In this document: piece by piece, positions 33,768-43,002 of the stretch | Numbering within the stretch: position 1 is the first letter of the stretch | Layout of the letters: the number at the start of each line of letters is the position of its first letter | From: Actinoplanes sp. NBC_00393 | GTDB taxonomy: Bacteria; Actinomycetota; Actinomycetes; Mycobacteriales; Micromonosporaceae | DNA: 64,000 nt | Direction: 5' to 3' | Assembly (NCBI RefSeq): GCF_036053395.1 | Contig: NZ_CP107942.1 | Location: 7,458,501-7,522,500 of the forward strand | Position numbers and translations under genes: made by a program | Notes under the pieces: model-generated | What the model saw: only the letters and a program-made list of their open reading frames with translations | What the model was told of the DNA's origin: nothing | Database searches by the model: none

Positions 33768-34727
33768 GTGCTCCGACAGCAGGATGTGGGACACCGGGTG
33801 GTGGTACGGCGAATTGTAGGCGTAACCGGGGAGCGCACGCTCTTCACGGATGCCCTCGGTGAGCTCGTGGACCTCACCGAGACCGATCTCACAATCGCCA
33901 CCGACAAGGGGACGGTACGCGTACCTCTGCGCGAAGTGCACCGGGCCAAGCGTGTCCCGCCCGCCCGCCGCGCCCGCGCCGCCGAAGTGATCGCCCTCGA
34001 GCTGGCCGCCGACGAGGCCTGGCCGGCCCCGGTCCGGTCCCGGCTCGGTGGGTGGATCCTGCGCGCCGCGGACAACTGGACCGGCCGGGCCAACTCGGCG
34101 CTGGCCGTGGGTGACCCGGACCGGCCGCTCGAGGCCGCCATCGACGCGGTCGCCGCCTGGTACACCGACCGTGGCCAGCAGCCGCTGATCAACACCCCGA
34201 TGCCGCTCGCCGCCCCGGTCAACGCGGCGCTGGACGAGCGCGGCTGGACGGCCCGGCCGCTCACCCTGGTGCAGACCGCGCCGCTGGCGCCGCTGCTGGC
34301 CGCCCCGGCCCGTGCCGACCTGCCACCGGTCGATCTGGCCGACAACCCGACCGACGAGTGGTACGCCATGGTCGCCGAGCACAAGGGCACCCTGCCGGGG
34401 ACCGCACTTCGCATTCTGAACGGCGTACCGGAGAAGGTCTTCGCCCACGTCCGTGATGCCGACGGTGACCTGATCGCGGTGGCCCGGGGTGCGGTCACCG
34501 GCCCGGATCGCTGGCTCGGCCTCTCCCTGGTGCAGACCGCGCCGGCCGCACGCCGTCGCGGCCTGGCGCGGCATGTCGTGCGTGCCGTCGCCGGATGGGC
34601 GGCGCAACGCGGCGCCACCCGCGCCTACCTGCAGGTCGAGGAGCGCAACCAGCCGGCGGTCACGCTTTACGGCCGGCTCGGCTTCAGCACCCACCACACC
34701 TATCTGACCAGGGAAGGCCCCCGGTAA
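33768..34727 (+). CDS. GNAT acetyltransferase with N-terminal SH3-like domain
   Basis: The 319-residue protein has an N-terminal beta-barrel-like segment ([19 protein letters not shown] to about 60) and a C-terminal GNAT domain. Acetyl-CoA motif A is [16 protein letters not shown] at about 263-278, followed by [16 protein letters not shown]. The layout matches Rv0428c-type proteins (family recall). Substrate unknown. GTG 33768 follows a near-perfect GAAGGAGG. It is divergent from fdxA. Confidence 0.87.
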   Translation: MLRQQDVGHRVVVRRIVGVTGERTLFTDALGELVDLTETDLTIATDKGTVRVPLREVHRAKRVPPARRARAAEVIALELAADEAWPAPVRSRLGGWILRAADNWTGRANSALAVGDPDRPLEAAIDAVAAWYTDRGQQPLINTPMPLAAPVNAALDERGWTARPLTLVQTAPLAPLLAAPARADLPPVDLADNPTDEWYAMVAEHKGTLPGTALRILNGVPEKVFAHVRDADGDLIAVARGAVTGPDRWLGLSLVQTAPAARRRGLARHVVRAVAGWAAQRGATRAYLQVEERNQPAVTLYGRLGFSTHHTYLTREGPR

Positions 34728-34731
34728 ACGA

Positions 34732-35199
34732 TTACCGGCCGACAACCCGGCGCGGATGGGTGTGGCGCCGCTCGGTGAACGCCTTGAGCGACTTGGAGCG
34801 GTAGTCGCGGCCGAGCAGCACAGCGACCCAGTAGCCGAGCAGCGTGCCCGCGATGGAGCAGCCGGCGTAGAGCCAGATCTGGGCGAAGAAGTCACCGGCG
34901 CCGTTCGCGAACGGGCCGTTGCCGCTGATGAACGGGCCGACCAGGACGGTCAGCAGCATGCCGCCCAGCGCGCCGAACCCGATGTCGGGCAGCCAGTCGC
35001 TGGGCCGCACGCGCTGCGCCCGGATGAAGGTGAGGGTGCCGAGCACGAGCGAGATCAGCACGAACATGACGATCGTCGCCCGGCTCTGCGCGGTGTCGGA
35101 GCCGTCGAATCCGAAACGGACCACCAGACGTGCCACCGCATTGATCGCGAACAGTGCGACCGCCAGCACCGTGATCCGGAACCAGCGCTGCTCCCTCAT
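34732..35199 (-). CDS. Four-helix membrane protein, unknown function
   Basis: The 155-residue protein has four hydrophobic segments (starting near ITVLAVALFAINAV, IVMFVLISLVLGTL, GALGGMLLTVLVGPFI and IWLYAGCSIAGTLLGYWV) and a basic cytosolic C-terminus. No family is recognised. ATG 35199 follows GGGAGGAAAG at good spacing. It is convergent with the GNAT gene, 4 nt between stops. A gap of 79 nt separates it from the next leftward gene upstream. Confidence 0.72.
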   Translation of the reverse strand: MREQRWFRITVLAVALFAINAVARLVVRFGFDGSDTAQSRATIVMFVLISLVLGTLTFIRAQRVRPSDWLPDIGFGALGGMLLTVLVGPFISGNGPFANGAGDFFAQIWLYAGCSIAGTLLGYWVAVLLGRDYRSKSLKAFTERRHTHPRRVVGR

Positions 35200-35278
35200 C
35201 TTTCCTCCCGCTGAAGTCGTCCACGTAACGCACATCTTGGCGGATGGAACGCGAGGATTCCTAGATGCGGGCTAGGAG

Positions 35279-35740
35279 TCAGCTGTCAGCCGGGACCGGG
35301 CGCAGGATCAACCGGTACGAATACACCGCGAAGGTCAGGCTCCCGACCAGGATCATCACGAGCGCCACCCAGTTGGTCCCGCCGAGCAGGTAGTCCCCCT
35401 CGGCGGTGCGGACACCGGCGGCGGCCAGCATCAGCAGGGTCCACAGCGCCCACGGCGGCCCGATCGCCCACCGGCGGCCGGTGGTGGTCACCGCGAACCA
35501 GCAGATCGCGATGTTCGCCGCGACCGCGACCGGGATCGCCAGCGGGACCGCGGCGCCGCTGCCGCCCCACGGCGAGCGGCCGGCGAAGAGCTCGGCGAAA
35601 CCGCCGAGGCGCAGGGCGCTCAGCTCCAGCTCGAGAAAGACGGTGACGACGGTGGCCAGGATCGAGACGATCACGCCGGCGGCGCGGATCAGGGGGTCCC
35701 AGCCCGCCCACGGCTCCCTGGTGACGACCGGCTCGGTCAT
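35279..35740 (-). CDS. Four-helix membrane protein coupled to mshB
   Basis: The 153-residue protein has about four hydrophobic segments ([74 protein letters not shown]). Its ATG 35740 overlaps the mshB stop in ATGA, so it is made with MshB. The pairing suggests a link to mycothiol or the cell envelope, but nothing in the sequence shows what it does. Confidence 0.75.
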   Translation of the reverse strand: MTEPVVTREPWAGWDPLIRAAGVIVSILATVVTVFLELELSALRLGGFAELFAGRSPWGGSGAAVPLAIPVAVAANIAICWFAVTTTGRRWAIGPPWALWTLLMLAAAGVRTAEGDYLLGGTNWVALVMILVGSLTFAVYSYRLILRPVPADS

Positions 35741-36615
35741 CGGATCTCCAGGCCGCTGAACAGGTCGTCCTCCCACTGGAACGGGCCCGAGCCGGGGCCG
35801 CGCTCGCCCTTGGCCAACGTGTAGTACTCCACGCCCATGAACTCGCCGCCGAAGTCGCCGGCAATCCCGTACAGCCAGGAGTTGTCCGGGATCTGGGTGG
35901 CGTGGGCGCGCATCGCCGCGACCTTTTTCGCGTGGTGGTCGGTGCCGTCGATGCAGGCGGCGATCTCCTCGTCGGGTGTGCCGAACGGGAGCTCCTCCAC
36001 CTTCTCCACCTCGGCGAACGGGTTGTCGCCGGACTCCCGGAAGGCGTCCATCCCGTTGCGCATCACGCTCAGCGGCATCGCGTTCCAGTAGATCTTGGCG
36101 GGACCGTCCTCGCCGGCCAGCTCGGCGGCCCGCATCGCGACGCGGTGCGCCTGGATGTGGTCCGGGTGGCCGTAGAAGCCGTTCTCGTCATACGTGATCA
36201 TGACCTGTGGGCGGATCTCCTGGATGATCTTCACCAGGGACGCCGCGGCCTCGTCCAGGTCGGCCCGCCAGAACGCCCGCGGATGATCGTTGGTCGGCAG
36301 GCCCATCATGCCGGAGTCGCGGTAGCGGCCCGGGCCACCGAGCATCCGGTGGTCGGTCACGCCGAGTGCGGCACAGGCCCGCTCCCACTCCACCAGCCGA
36401 TAGCCGCCGAGCTGGTCGGCCTGCCCGGCGGCGAGCTGCGCCAGCTCCGGCACGTGGATCTCGCCCTCCTCGCCGAGAGTGCAGGTCACCAGGGTCACGT
36501 GGGCGCCGGAGGAGACATAGTGCGCCATCGTCGCGCCGGTGCCGATGACCTCGTCGTCGGGATGCGCATGAACCAACAGCAGTCGGCGGGCGGGCAGCTC
36601 ATTGCTAGCGGTCAC
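35737..36615 (-). CDS. mshB: Mycothiol biosynthesis GlcNAc-inositol deacetylase
   Basis: The 292-residue LmbE-type zinc hydrolase has HPDD at 18-21 (metal H18 and D21, catalytic D20) and GHPDHIQAH, which gives the third metal histidine. It removes acetyl from 1-O-(2-acetamido-2-deoxy-glucopyranosyl)-myo-inositol, the second step to mycothiol. Length and motifs match MshB rather than the related Mca, though specificities overlap. GTG 36615 has TACAGT 7 nt upstream, so it is probably leaderless. The downstream membrane gene overlaps its stop. Confidence 0.9.
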   Translation of the reverse strand: MTASNELPARRLLLVHAHPDDEVIGTGATMAHYVSSGAHVTLVTCTLGEEGEIHVPELAQLAAGQADQLGGYRLVEWERACAALGVTDHRMLGGPGRYRDSGMMGLPTNDHPRAFWRADLDEAAASLVKIIQEIRPQVMITYDENGFYGHPDHIQAHRVAMRAAELAGEDGPAKIYWNAMPLSVMRNGMDAFRESGDNPFAEVEKVEELPFGTPDEEIAACIDGTDHHAKKVAAMRAHATQIPDNSWLYGIAGDFGGEFMGVEYYTLAKGERGPGSGPFQWEDDLFSGLEIR

Positions 36616-36622
36616 GGCCGAT

Positions 36623-36628
36623 ACTGTA
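36623..36628 (-). promoter_or_regulatory. Leaderless -10 box of mshB
   Basis: TACAGT on the minus strand with a 7-nt spacer to GTG 36615. Confidence 0.5.
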
Positions 36629-36687
36629 CGCGCGACCACCGACAGGTTCGCTCGACGAGCCCGCGGTTTGCCCCGCACGAGGCCGTC

Positions 36688-38487
36688 TTGATCAGCGATG
36701 CTGTCCACGTGGACTACCCGCACAGCGTGACGATCGGCGCCGACGGCGAACGGCTGGTGTTCCTCCGCTCGGCCGGCCTCTGGACGTTCGAGTTGGCCAC
36801 CGGCACGGAGCAGCAGGTGGCGGCGGGGCCGGTGGAGTCGTACGCGACCGACCGCGACGCCCGTGTCGCCGCCTTCGCCCGGGCCGGCGAGCTGTTCCGG
36901 GCCGACCTGATCGACGGCACGGTGACCGCGATCCCGACCGCCGAGCCGGTCCACGATCCGCGCCCCGACCCGGCCGGCCGCAACATCGGCTACGTCACCG
37001 ACCCGCACGGCTCGGCCACGCTGCGGGTGGTCGGCCCGGACGGCGACCGCCTGCTCGCCGGCGAACCGGGCAACGCCTGGCGTGAGCACTGCGGCGCCAT
37101 CTCCTGGGGTGTCGCCGGGGTCGGCGCCGCCGAGTTCGGCCGGACTCGGGGCTGGTGGTGGGCGCCGGACGGCAGCCAGATCCTCGCCGTCCGCACCGCC
37201 AAGGCGGCCAGCCTGCACCTGCTCGACCTGGACGACGGCTGGGTCGACGTGCACTGGGACCGGGAGACCTATCCCTATCTCGCCCAGGTCCGGTGGCACA
37301 GCGGCGGACCGTTGATCACGGTGCTGCGCCGGATGCAGCAGCACGGGCTGGTGCTGTCGGTCGACCCGCGTACCGGGGAGAGCCAGGTGCACGCCGAACT
37401 CGCCGACGCGCGCTGGGTCGAGCCGATCCCGGGCACCCCGCGGCACCTGCCGGACGGCCGGGTGCTGGTCGGCGGCGAGCTGGCCCACGACGGCTTCGAC
37501 GCACGCTGCCTGTTCGCCGACGGCAGCCTGCTCACGCCGCCGAGTCTCTATGTGCGCCGGGTGGCCGGCACGCTGCCCCGGCTCGACGGGCCGACCGGCT
37601 CACCGGATCTGATCGTCGAGGGCAGCCTCGGGGACCCGGCGACCCGGGAGGTGTTCCGGGTGCGTACCTCGCTGGGTGGCGGCGGGCCCGAGGTGAGCCG
37701 GGTCCCGGTCCGGTGCGGGCCGCAGGGGGTCACCGTGGGCGGGGATCTGCTGGTGGCCGGCGAGCAGGTGTGGCGCGGGGAGGTCCAGGTGGCCACACTG
37801 CGGACGTACGCGGTGGAGCCCTCGTACCGACCGGAGCCGGTCCTGGAGCGGGTCACCGATCGGCGACTGCCGGCCGCGGTGCTCTACCCCACCGGCTTCG
37901 TCGCCGGAACCCGTCTTCCGGTGCTGGTCAGCCTCGGCGACGGGCCCGGGCATCAGCAGGTGGTCACCGAGAGCACGGCCTGGCAGGAACGCCAGTGGTG
38001 GGCCGACTCCGGCTTCGCCGTCGTGAGCACAGATTCCCGGGGTACGCCCGGACTGGCGCCCAGTTTCGAGAAGGCGGTGCACCGGCGGCTCGCCGACGTG
38101 GTGCTCGGCGACCAGGCGGACGCCCTCAACGCGCTCGTCGGCAAGCATCCCGATCTGGACCTGACCCGGGTCGCGGTCCGCGGCCGGGGCCTCGGCGGCT
38201 GGCTCGCCGCGCTGGCCGTGCTGCGGATGCCGGAGGTGTTCCACCGCGCGGTGGCCCGCGACCCGGTGCTCGACTGGGCGCAGCTGCCGGCCCCGATCGC
38301 CGAGCGCTACCTCGGCGACCGGCACGACTCCGCCGAGGTGTACGCCCACCACAGCCTCGCCGAGGCCGGCTCCTCCCCGGACGTGCTCCTGGTCGGGGCC
38401 GAGTTGCCCGGATTCCCGTCGGCGCCGGCCGCCTCGCCGGAGGACGAGTTGCAATTCCTGCGGCCCTTCCTGCGGCCGGCGAACTGA
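36688..38487 (+). CDS. S9 (DPP-IV/prolyl oligopeptidase) family protein lacking the catalytic serine
   Basis: The 599-residue protein has an N-terminal beta-propeller (to about 370) with DPP-IV motifs such as [13 protein letters not shown] and [19 protein letters not shown], then an alpha/beta-hydrolase domain with [11 protein letters not shown]. The nucleophile elbow, normally G-W-S-(Y/F)-G-G, reads GRGLGG here, so the serine is glycine. The C-terminal stretch where Asp and His should lie lacks a clear histidine motif. It is likely a pseudoenzyme with a binding or scaffold role. TTG 36688 after GAGG is the preferred start; GTG 36709 is possible. Confidence 0.8.
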   Translation: MISDAVHVDYPHSVTIGADGERLVFLRSAGLWTFELATGTEQQVAAGPVESYATDRDARVAAFARAGELFRADLIDGTVTAIPTAEPVHDPRPDPAGRNIGYVTDPHGSATLRVVGPDGDRLLAGEPGNAWREHCGAISWGVAGVGAAEFGRTRGWWWAPDGSQILAVRTAKAASLHLLDLDDGWVDVHWDRETYPYLAQVRWHSGGPLITVLRRMQQHGLVLSVDPRTGESQVHAELADARWVEPIPGTPRHLPDGRVLVGGELAHDGFDARCLFADGSLLTPPSLYVRRVAGTLPRLDGPTGSPDLIVEGSLGDPATREVFRVRTSLGGGGPEVSRVPVRCGPQGVTVGGDLLVAGEQVWRGEVQVATLRTYAVEPSYRPEPVLERVTDRRLPAAVLYPTGFVAGTRLPVLVSLGDGPGHQQVVTESTAWQERQWWADSGFAVVSTDSRGTPGLAPSFEKAVHRRLADVVLGDQADALNALVGKHPDLDLTRVAVRGRGLGGWLAALAVLRMPEVFHRAVARDPVLDWAQLPAPIAERYLGDRHDSAEVYAHHSLAEAGSSPDVLLVGAELPGFPSAPAASPEDELQFLRPFLRPAN

Positions 38488-38512
38488 AAGTGTCGTACCG
38501 GCCACTTAGGGT
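38484..38512 (+). promoter_or_regulatory. Leaderless promoter of tldD
   Basis: CTGAAA at 38484-38489 and TAGGGT at 38507-38512 are 17 nt apart, and ATG 38519 follows after 6 nt. The -35 overlaps the stop region of the S9-like gene. Confidence 0.6.
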
Positions 38513-38518
38513 CGGGTC

Positions 38519-39955
38519 ATGAGCCACTTCGATGAGGCGGGCGCGGCGGTGCAGGCCGCGCTCGATGCCGGCGCCCGCTATGCGGACGCGCGCGTCATGG
38601 TGCGGCGCACTGAGACGTTGTCGGCCCGCGACGGGGCCGTCGAGGACCTCGGGTTCGACGAGAGCGCGGGCCTGGGCGTCCGCGCGCTGGTCGGGTCGAG
38701 CTGGGGCTTCTACGCCGTGCCCGATCTGTCCGAGCCGTCCGCCAAGGCGGCCGGCCGGCGGGCGACGCAGATCGCCGCGGCCAGCGCGACCGTGCCCGGC
38801 CCGCCGGTCGAGCTGGTGCCCGGCAGAGCCGTGGTGGCCAGCTGGGCCAGCGACTGCCTCGTCGATCCGCTCGGCGTGTCCCTCTCCGACAAGGGCGACC
38901 TGCTGGTCCGGGCCACCCTCGCGGCCAAGGCGGCGGGCGCCGACATGGCCGAGGCGAACTACTCGATCTGGGACACCCGTAAGTGGTTCGTCTCCAGCGA
39001 GGGGCACCGCATCGACCAGCACATCCGTGAGTGCGGCGCCGGGGTGGAGGCGACCGCGTTCGGCGACGGGGAGATCCAGCGGCGCTCCTGGCCGTCCTGG
39101 CGCGGGCAGTTCGGCGCCCGCGGCTGGGAGCTGGTCGACGAGCTGGACCTGGTGGGCAACGCTCCGCGGATGGCCGAGGAGGCGCGGGCGCTGCTGACCG
39201 CGCCGCTCTGCCCGTCCGGCGAGACCAGCCTGGTGCTCGGCGGCGAGCAGCTCGCCCTGCAGATCCACGAGTCGGTCGGGCACGCCATCGAGCTGGACCG
39301 GATCCTCGGCTGGGAGGCGGCGTTCGCCGGCACCAGCTGGCTCGATCTGAGCAGGCTCGGCTCACTGCGCTACGGCTCCGAGTTGATGAACATCACGATC
39401 GATCCCACCTTCCCGGGTGGGCTGGGCAGCTTCGGCTTCGACGACGAGGGCACCCCGGCCACCAAGCGGCACGCGGTCCGCGACGGCATCTGGGTGGGCG
39501 TGCTGGCCGGCCGGGACTCGGCGGCCGTCGCCGGGCTGGACTACGCGGGCAGCGTCCGATCCGACGGCTGGTCCCGGCTTCCCATGGTCCGGATGACCAA
39601 TGTCGGTCTGGAGCCCGGCCCGCACACCCTCGAGGAGATCATCGCGGCCACCGACGACGGCGTCTTCATGGACGTCAACCGCTCCTGGTCGATCGACGAC
39701 CGGCGGCTCAACTTCCAGTTCGGCTGCGAGATCGGTTACGAGATCAAGAACGGCAAGCTGGGGCGGATGCTGCGCAACCCCACCTACACCGGGATCGGCC
39801 CGCGGTTCTGGCAGTCGATGGACATGCTTTCCTCGGAGACCATCGCCTGGGGCACGCCCAACTGCGGCAAGGGCCAGCCCGGCCAGATCGGGCACACCGG
39901 GCACCCGGCGGCGCCGGCCCGGTTCACCAACGTTCGGGTGGGGGTGCACGGATGA
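38519..39955 (+). CDS. tldD: TldD-type metalloprotease subunit
   Basis: The 478-residue protein belongs to the TldD/PmbA family. The zinc motif HExxxH appears as HESVGHAIELDR near residue 250, and the C-terminal half has FDDEGTPATKRHAVRDG and NPTYTGIGPRFW. In E. coli TldD and TldE form a heterodimer that trims unfolded peptides, for example microcin precursors and CcdA antitoxin. Here the partner lies just downstream, separated only by a short repeat-built frame. The stop overlaps the next ATG (ATGA). Confidence 0.9.
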   Translation: MSHFDEAGAAVQAALDAGARYADARVMVRRTETLSARDGAVEDLGFDESAGLGVRALVGSSWGFYAVPDLSEPSAKAAGRRATQIAAASATVPGPPVELVPGRAVVASWASDCLVDPLGVSLSDKGDLLVRATLAAKAAGADMAEANYSIWDTRKWFVSSEGHRIDQHIRECGAGVEATAFGDGEIQRRSWPSWRGQFGARGWELVDELDLVGNAPRMAEEARALLTAPLCPSGETSLVLGGEQLALQIHESVGHAIELDRILGWEAAFAGTSWLDLSRLGSLRYGSELMNITIDPTFPGGLGSFGFDDEGTPATKRHAVRDGIWVGVLAGRDSAAVAGLDYAGSVRSDGWSRLPMVRMTNVGLEPGPHTLEEIIAATDDGVFMDVNRSWSIDDRRLNFQFGCEIGYEIKNGKLGRMLRNPTYTGIGPRFWQSMDMLSSETIAWGTPNCGKGQPGQIGHTGHPAAPARFTNVRVGVHG

Positions 39956-40176
39956 GCGGCCTGTTCAACTTTGGCCGGTGCCGGGGCGTCAGCTTCGGTC
40001 GGCGGTGGAGCGTCAGCTCCGATCGGCGCCGGGGCATCAGCTTCGATCGGCGGTGGAGCGTCAGCTCCGATCGGCGCCGGGGCGTCAGCTCCGATCGGCG
40101 CCGGGGCGTCAGCTCCGATCGGCACCGAGGCATCAGCTTTGGTCGGCGCCTGGGCGAAGCGGAGGTGGGGGCATGA
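39952..40176 (+). CDS. Repeat-encoded 74-residue ORF wedged between tldD and pmbA
   Basis: ATG 39952 overlaps the tldD stop (ATGA) and the TGA at 40174 overlaps the pmbA ATG (ATGA). The frame between is therefore coupled at both ends. Most of it is seven copies of an Arg/Ser/Gly-rich octapeptide such as RRRGVSSD. No signal or known domain is present. It may be a translated spacer that keeps ribosomes moving between the two protease genes, or it may have no function as a protein. Confidence 0.4.
   Translation: MSGLFNFGRCRGVSFGRRWSVSSDRRRGISFDRRWSVSSDRRRGVSSDRRRGVSSDRHRGISFGRRLGEAEVGA
39976..40143 (+). repeat. 24-bp tandem repeat, seven copies
   Basis: Seven consecutive 24-bp units occupy 39976-40143, each encoding eight residues in the small ORF. 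Two alternate sub-types (GGTGGAGCG and GCCGGGGCG cores) suggest duplication of a two-unit block. Confidence 0.9.
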
Positions 40177-41849
40177 GCGCGGAGCTGGGGCTTGCGGCCC
40201 GGGTCATCGAGCTGGTCCGTGAGGTGGCCGGGCGGTCCGCGGAGGCCGAGGTGGTGGTCGGCCACCGGGCCGAGGCACTGACCCGCTTCGCCAATTCGAT
40301 GATCCATCAGAACGTGGCGGATGCGACCACCGGCGTGCGTCTGCGGCTGCACCTCGACGGGCGGACTGCGGGCGGCTCCACCACGGTCACCGGGGCCGAC
40401 GGCCTGCGCGCGCTGGTCGAGCGGACCGTCGCGGCGGCCTCGGTGAGCCCACCAGACCCAGCCTGGCCCGGGCTGACCCGGCCGGCGGCGCTGCACGTCT
40501 CGGCCGCGCATCCGGGCTCGGGCGACCGCTCCGGGCTGGCGTTCGGCTTCGACGAGGCCACCGCGCGGGCCACGCCCGACGAGCGGGCCGTGCGGGTGCG
40601 CGACTTCGTGGAGGCCGCCGGCGGTCTGGAGACCGCGGGTTACTGCCGGACCGTCTACGTCTCGGCCGCCTTCGCGAACACTGCGGGCCAGGCCGTCGAG
40701 GGCCGGACAGCCGAGGCCGCCATAGACGGGATCGCCCGGGTCGACGGCTCCGACGGGGTCGCGCGCCTCGCAGCCTGCCGGCTGGCCGACCTGGACGGTG
40801 CAGTGCTCGGCGCGCGGGCCGCAGCGAAGGCCCGGGCCGCCCGGCAGCCGGCCGAACTCCCACCCGGGGAGTACGAGGTGGTCCTCGAGCCGGACGCGGT
40901 CGCCGACCTGCTGGAGAACTTCGCGACGTTCGGTTTCAACGGCAAGGCGTTCGTGCAGCGGCAGTCCTTCGCCCAGCTCGGCGCCGCCCAGTTCGACCCG
41001 TCCGTGACCATCGTGGACGATGCGCTCGGCAGCCGCGGCGAGCCGGCCCCGGGCCTGCCCTTCGACGACGAGGGCACCCCGCGCCGCACGCTGGTGCTGG
41101 TCCGGGACGGGGTGACCACAGCGGTCGCGCACGACCGCACCTCGGCCGCGCAGGACGGCACGGAGTCCACCGGTCACGCCTCCGCGGTGTCCCGGTCGTG
41201 GGGGCCGCTGCCAACCCATATGCGCCTGGAGGCGGCCGACCGGCCGGCCACTGCCGCTGCGGGTGCCGGCACCGTTCACGCCGGCGCCGCTTATGCCGGC
41301 GCTAGTCGGGCCGGCGCCGCTCAGGCCAGCGCCGCTCAGGCCAGCGCCGCTCAGGCCGGCGCTGCTCAGGTCAGCGCCGCTCAACCCGGTGCGGCTCACG
41401 CTGGAGCGGCTCAACCCGGTGCGGCTCAACCCGGTGCGGCTCAACCCGGTGCGGCTCAACCCGGAGCGGCTCAGGCCGGAGCCGGGCACAGCGGTGCCGG
41501 GAGCGACGGCGCCGGGATGATCGCCGAGTCGGCCCGCCCCTTGGTTGCCCGGATGCGCCGGGGGCTGCTCGTCACCGACCTCTGGTACACCCGGGTGCTC
41601 GACCCGAAAAGCCTGGTGGTGACCGGGCTGACCCGGAACGGCGTCTGGCTCGTGGAGGACGGCGAGATCGTCTCGGCGGTCGGCGGGCTGCGGTTCACCC
41701 AGTCCTACCCGCAGGCGCTGGCTCCCGGCCGGGTGCTCGGGATCGGCACCGAGGCGGTGCTGCTGCCACAGGCCTGGGGCCGCGCCCGGTATGCGGCGCC
41801 GGCCCTCCATCTGGCCTCGTGGAACATCACCGGCAACGCGTCCGGCTGA
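40173..41849 (+). CDS. pmbA: PmbA/TldE-type protease partner with repeat insertion
   Basis: The 558-residue protein is the second TldD/PmbA-family member and lacks the HExxxH zinc motif, as TldE/PmbA does. Family features are FANSMIHQNVAD near the N-terminus, FAFNGK-like FGFNGKAFV and DEGTPRRTLVLVRDG in the middle, and GLLVTDLWYTRVLDPKS near the end. It is about 100 residues longer than usual because a 15-bp repeat tract encodes some 75 residues (about 368-442) within the C-terminal domain. ATG 40173 follows GGAGGTGGGG and overlaps the upstream stop. Confidence 0.88.
   Translation: MSAELGLAARVIELVREVAGRSAEAEVVVGHRAEALTRFANSMIHQNVADATTGVRLRLHLDGRTAGGSTTVTGADGLRALVERTVAAASVSPPDPAWPGLTRPAALHVSAAHPGSGDRSGLAFGFDEATARATPDERAVRVRDFVEAAGGLETAGYCRTVYVSAAFANTAGQAVEGRTAEAAIDGIARVDGSDGVARLAACRLADLDGAVLGARAAAKARAARQPAELPPGEYEVVLEPDAVADLLENFATFGFNGKAFVQRQSFAQLGAAQFDPSVTIVDDALGSRGEPAPGLPFDDEGTPRRTLVLVRDGVTTAVAHDRTSAAQDGTESTGHASAVSRSWGPLPTHMRLEAADRPATAAAGAGTVHAGAAYAGASRAGAAQASAAQASAAQAGAAQVSAAQPGAAHAGAAQPGAAQPGAAQPGAAQPGAAQAGAGHSGAGSDGAGMIAESARPLVARMRRGLLVTDLWYTRVLDPKSLVVTGLTRNGVWLVEDGEIVSAVGGLRFTQSYPQALAPGRVLGIGTEAVLLPQAWGRARYAAPALHLASWNITGNASG
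41274..41498 (+). repeat. 15-bp tandem repeat inside pmbA (Ala/Gln/Gly/Pro pentapeptides)
   Basis: About fifteen 15-bp units encode pentapeptides of the AAQPG/AAQAS type. Copies at the right end are identical, those at the left are diverged. The period is divisible by three, so the frame is preserved. Confidence 0.88.
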
Positions 41850-41902
41850 GGGTGCGCCCCACCGCCTCCGGCTGTAGGTGCGTCGACACCGCCGATGCTC
41901 CC

Positions 41903-41957
41903 GGCGGAGGGCGGAGGGCGGAGGGCCGAGGGCGGAGGGCCGAGGGCGGAGGGCGGA
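41903..41957. repeat. 7-bp GCGGAGG-type tandem repeat
   Basis: About eight copies of a GGCGGAG/GGCCGAG heptamer run through 41903-41957. The period is not a multiple of three and the tract is between genes. Confidence 0.85.
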
Positions 41958-42098
41958 CCGGCAACGGCCGCCACCCGCGGCAGGTTCATCCAGAAAGATC
42001 CATTACCTCATCGGTGACTGTCTTTGCAGGGCGGGATGATCTTTTTGTGACGCGGAGGGCAGCCCGGCCGGGAAAGTGTCGGACGTTCGGCGTAACGT

Positions 42099-42142
42099 GT
42101 GCCCCACATCACTGTCGCTTGGCGACGGCTGGCGTGGGGCAC
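42099..42142 (+). promoter_or_regulatory. sdh leader hairpin followed by T-rich run (possible attenuator)
   Basis: GTGCCCCAC at 42099-42107 pairs with GTGGGGCAC at 42134-42142, with an inner GTCGC/GCGAC stem. CTTTGTGT follows immediately. It resembles an intrinsic terminator placed 57 nt before sdhC, so the operon could be controlled by attenuation. Confidence 0.5.
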
Positions 42143-42199
42143 CTTTGTGTCCTGTGGCAGTCGCCGGCACACCTGAGACGGCACTCTCCGGGAGATGGA

Positions 42200-42991
42200 A
42201 TGACGACGACGGCAACGACGCCGGGCGGCAGCCGCGCACGCGCGGCGATCGCGGCGAGAACGCTTCGCACCGACCGGTGGTGGTTCGCCCCCCTGGTCAC
42301 GGGCGTCGGGCTGGCGGCCTGGGTCACCTACGCCACGGTCCGGGTCTTCATGCACCAGTGGTTCTTCGTCGACGACTACCACTATCTGACGCCGTTCTAC
42401 TCGCCCTGCCTCACCGACGTGTGCGGCGACGCGGCGCTGTTCGGCACTCCGCTCCCCTCGTTCTTCCTGATCCCGGAGGCGGCGTTCAGCCTGCCGTTCC
42501 TGCTGCTCTTCCGGTTGACCTGCTACTACTACCGGAAGGCGTACTACCGGTCGTTCTGGCTGTCGCCGCCGGCCTGCGCCGTGCCGGACGGGCACAAGCG
42601 CTACTCCGGCGAGACCCGGTTCCCGCTGATCTTCCAGAACGCGCATCGGTATGCGTTCTACGCCGCGGTGATCATCTCGCTGATCAACACGTGGGACGCG
42701 GCGATCGCTCAGGCGACCGGGCTGGGCCTCGGCAACGTGATCCTCTGGGTGAATGTGATCATGCTGTGGGCGTACACATTGTCCTGCCACTCCTGCCGGC
42801 ACATCGCCGGCGGCCGGCTGAAGCATTTCTCCCAGCATCCGGTGCGGTATCGCTTCTGGACCTTCGTCTCCAAGCTCAACACCCGGCACATGCAGCTGGC
42901 CTGGATCACTCTCGGCACGCTGGCCCTGACCGACTTCTACATCATGGGCCTCGCCGCTGAGTGGTATTCCGACCTGCGCTTCATCAACTGA
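42200..42991 (+). CDS. sdhC: Succinate dehydrogenase membrane subunit (cytochrome b type)
   Basis: The 263-residue protein has about five hydrophobic helices and several histidines suited to heme ligation (for example FMHQWFFVDDYHY, QNAHRYAF, SCHSCRHIAGG). It is the long single membrane subunit found with actinobacterial SdhA/SdhB, so no separate sdhD is needed. It anchors the complex and passes electrons to menaquinone. ATG 42200 follows GGGAGATGG, and sdhA begins 11 nt after its stop. Confidence 0.85.
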   Translation: MTTTATTPGGSRARAAIAARTLRTDRWWFAPLVTGVGLAAWVTYATVRVFMHQWFFVDDYHYLTPFYSPCLTDVCGDAALFGTPLPSFFLIPEAAFSLPFLLLFRLTCYYYRKAYYRSFWLSPPACAVPDGHKRYSGETRFPLIFQNAHRYAFYAAVIISLINTWDAAIAQATGLGLGNVILWVNVIMLWAYTLSCHSCRHIAGGRLKHFSQHPVRYRFWTFVSKLNTRHMQLAWITLGTLALTDFYIMGLAAEWYSDLRFIN

Positions 42992-43002
42992 GGGCGACCA
43001 CG

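Larger units (their letters stand above)
41850..42199 (+). other. 350-nt sdh upstream region: 7-bp repeat, then structured leader
   Basis: No gene is seen. The left part holds a 7-bp repeat and the right part a strong hairpin just before sdhC. A promoter for the sdh operon must lie in this stretch, but I cannot fix it. Confidence 0.55.

Noticed and set aside
35902..36687. Long N-terminal extension of the S9-like frame
   Set aside because: It is antisense to mshB, which has clear motifs; the S9 fold begins near 36690.
40000..41500. CRISPR array suggested by regular repeats
   Set aside because: The units are contiguous without unique spacers, and no cas genes are present.
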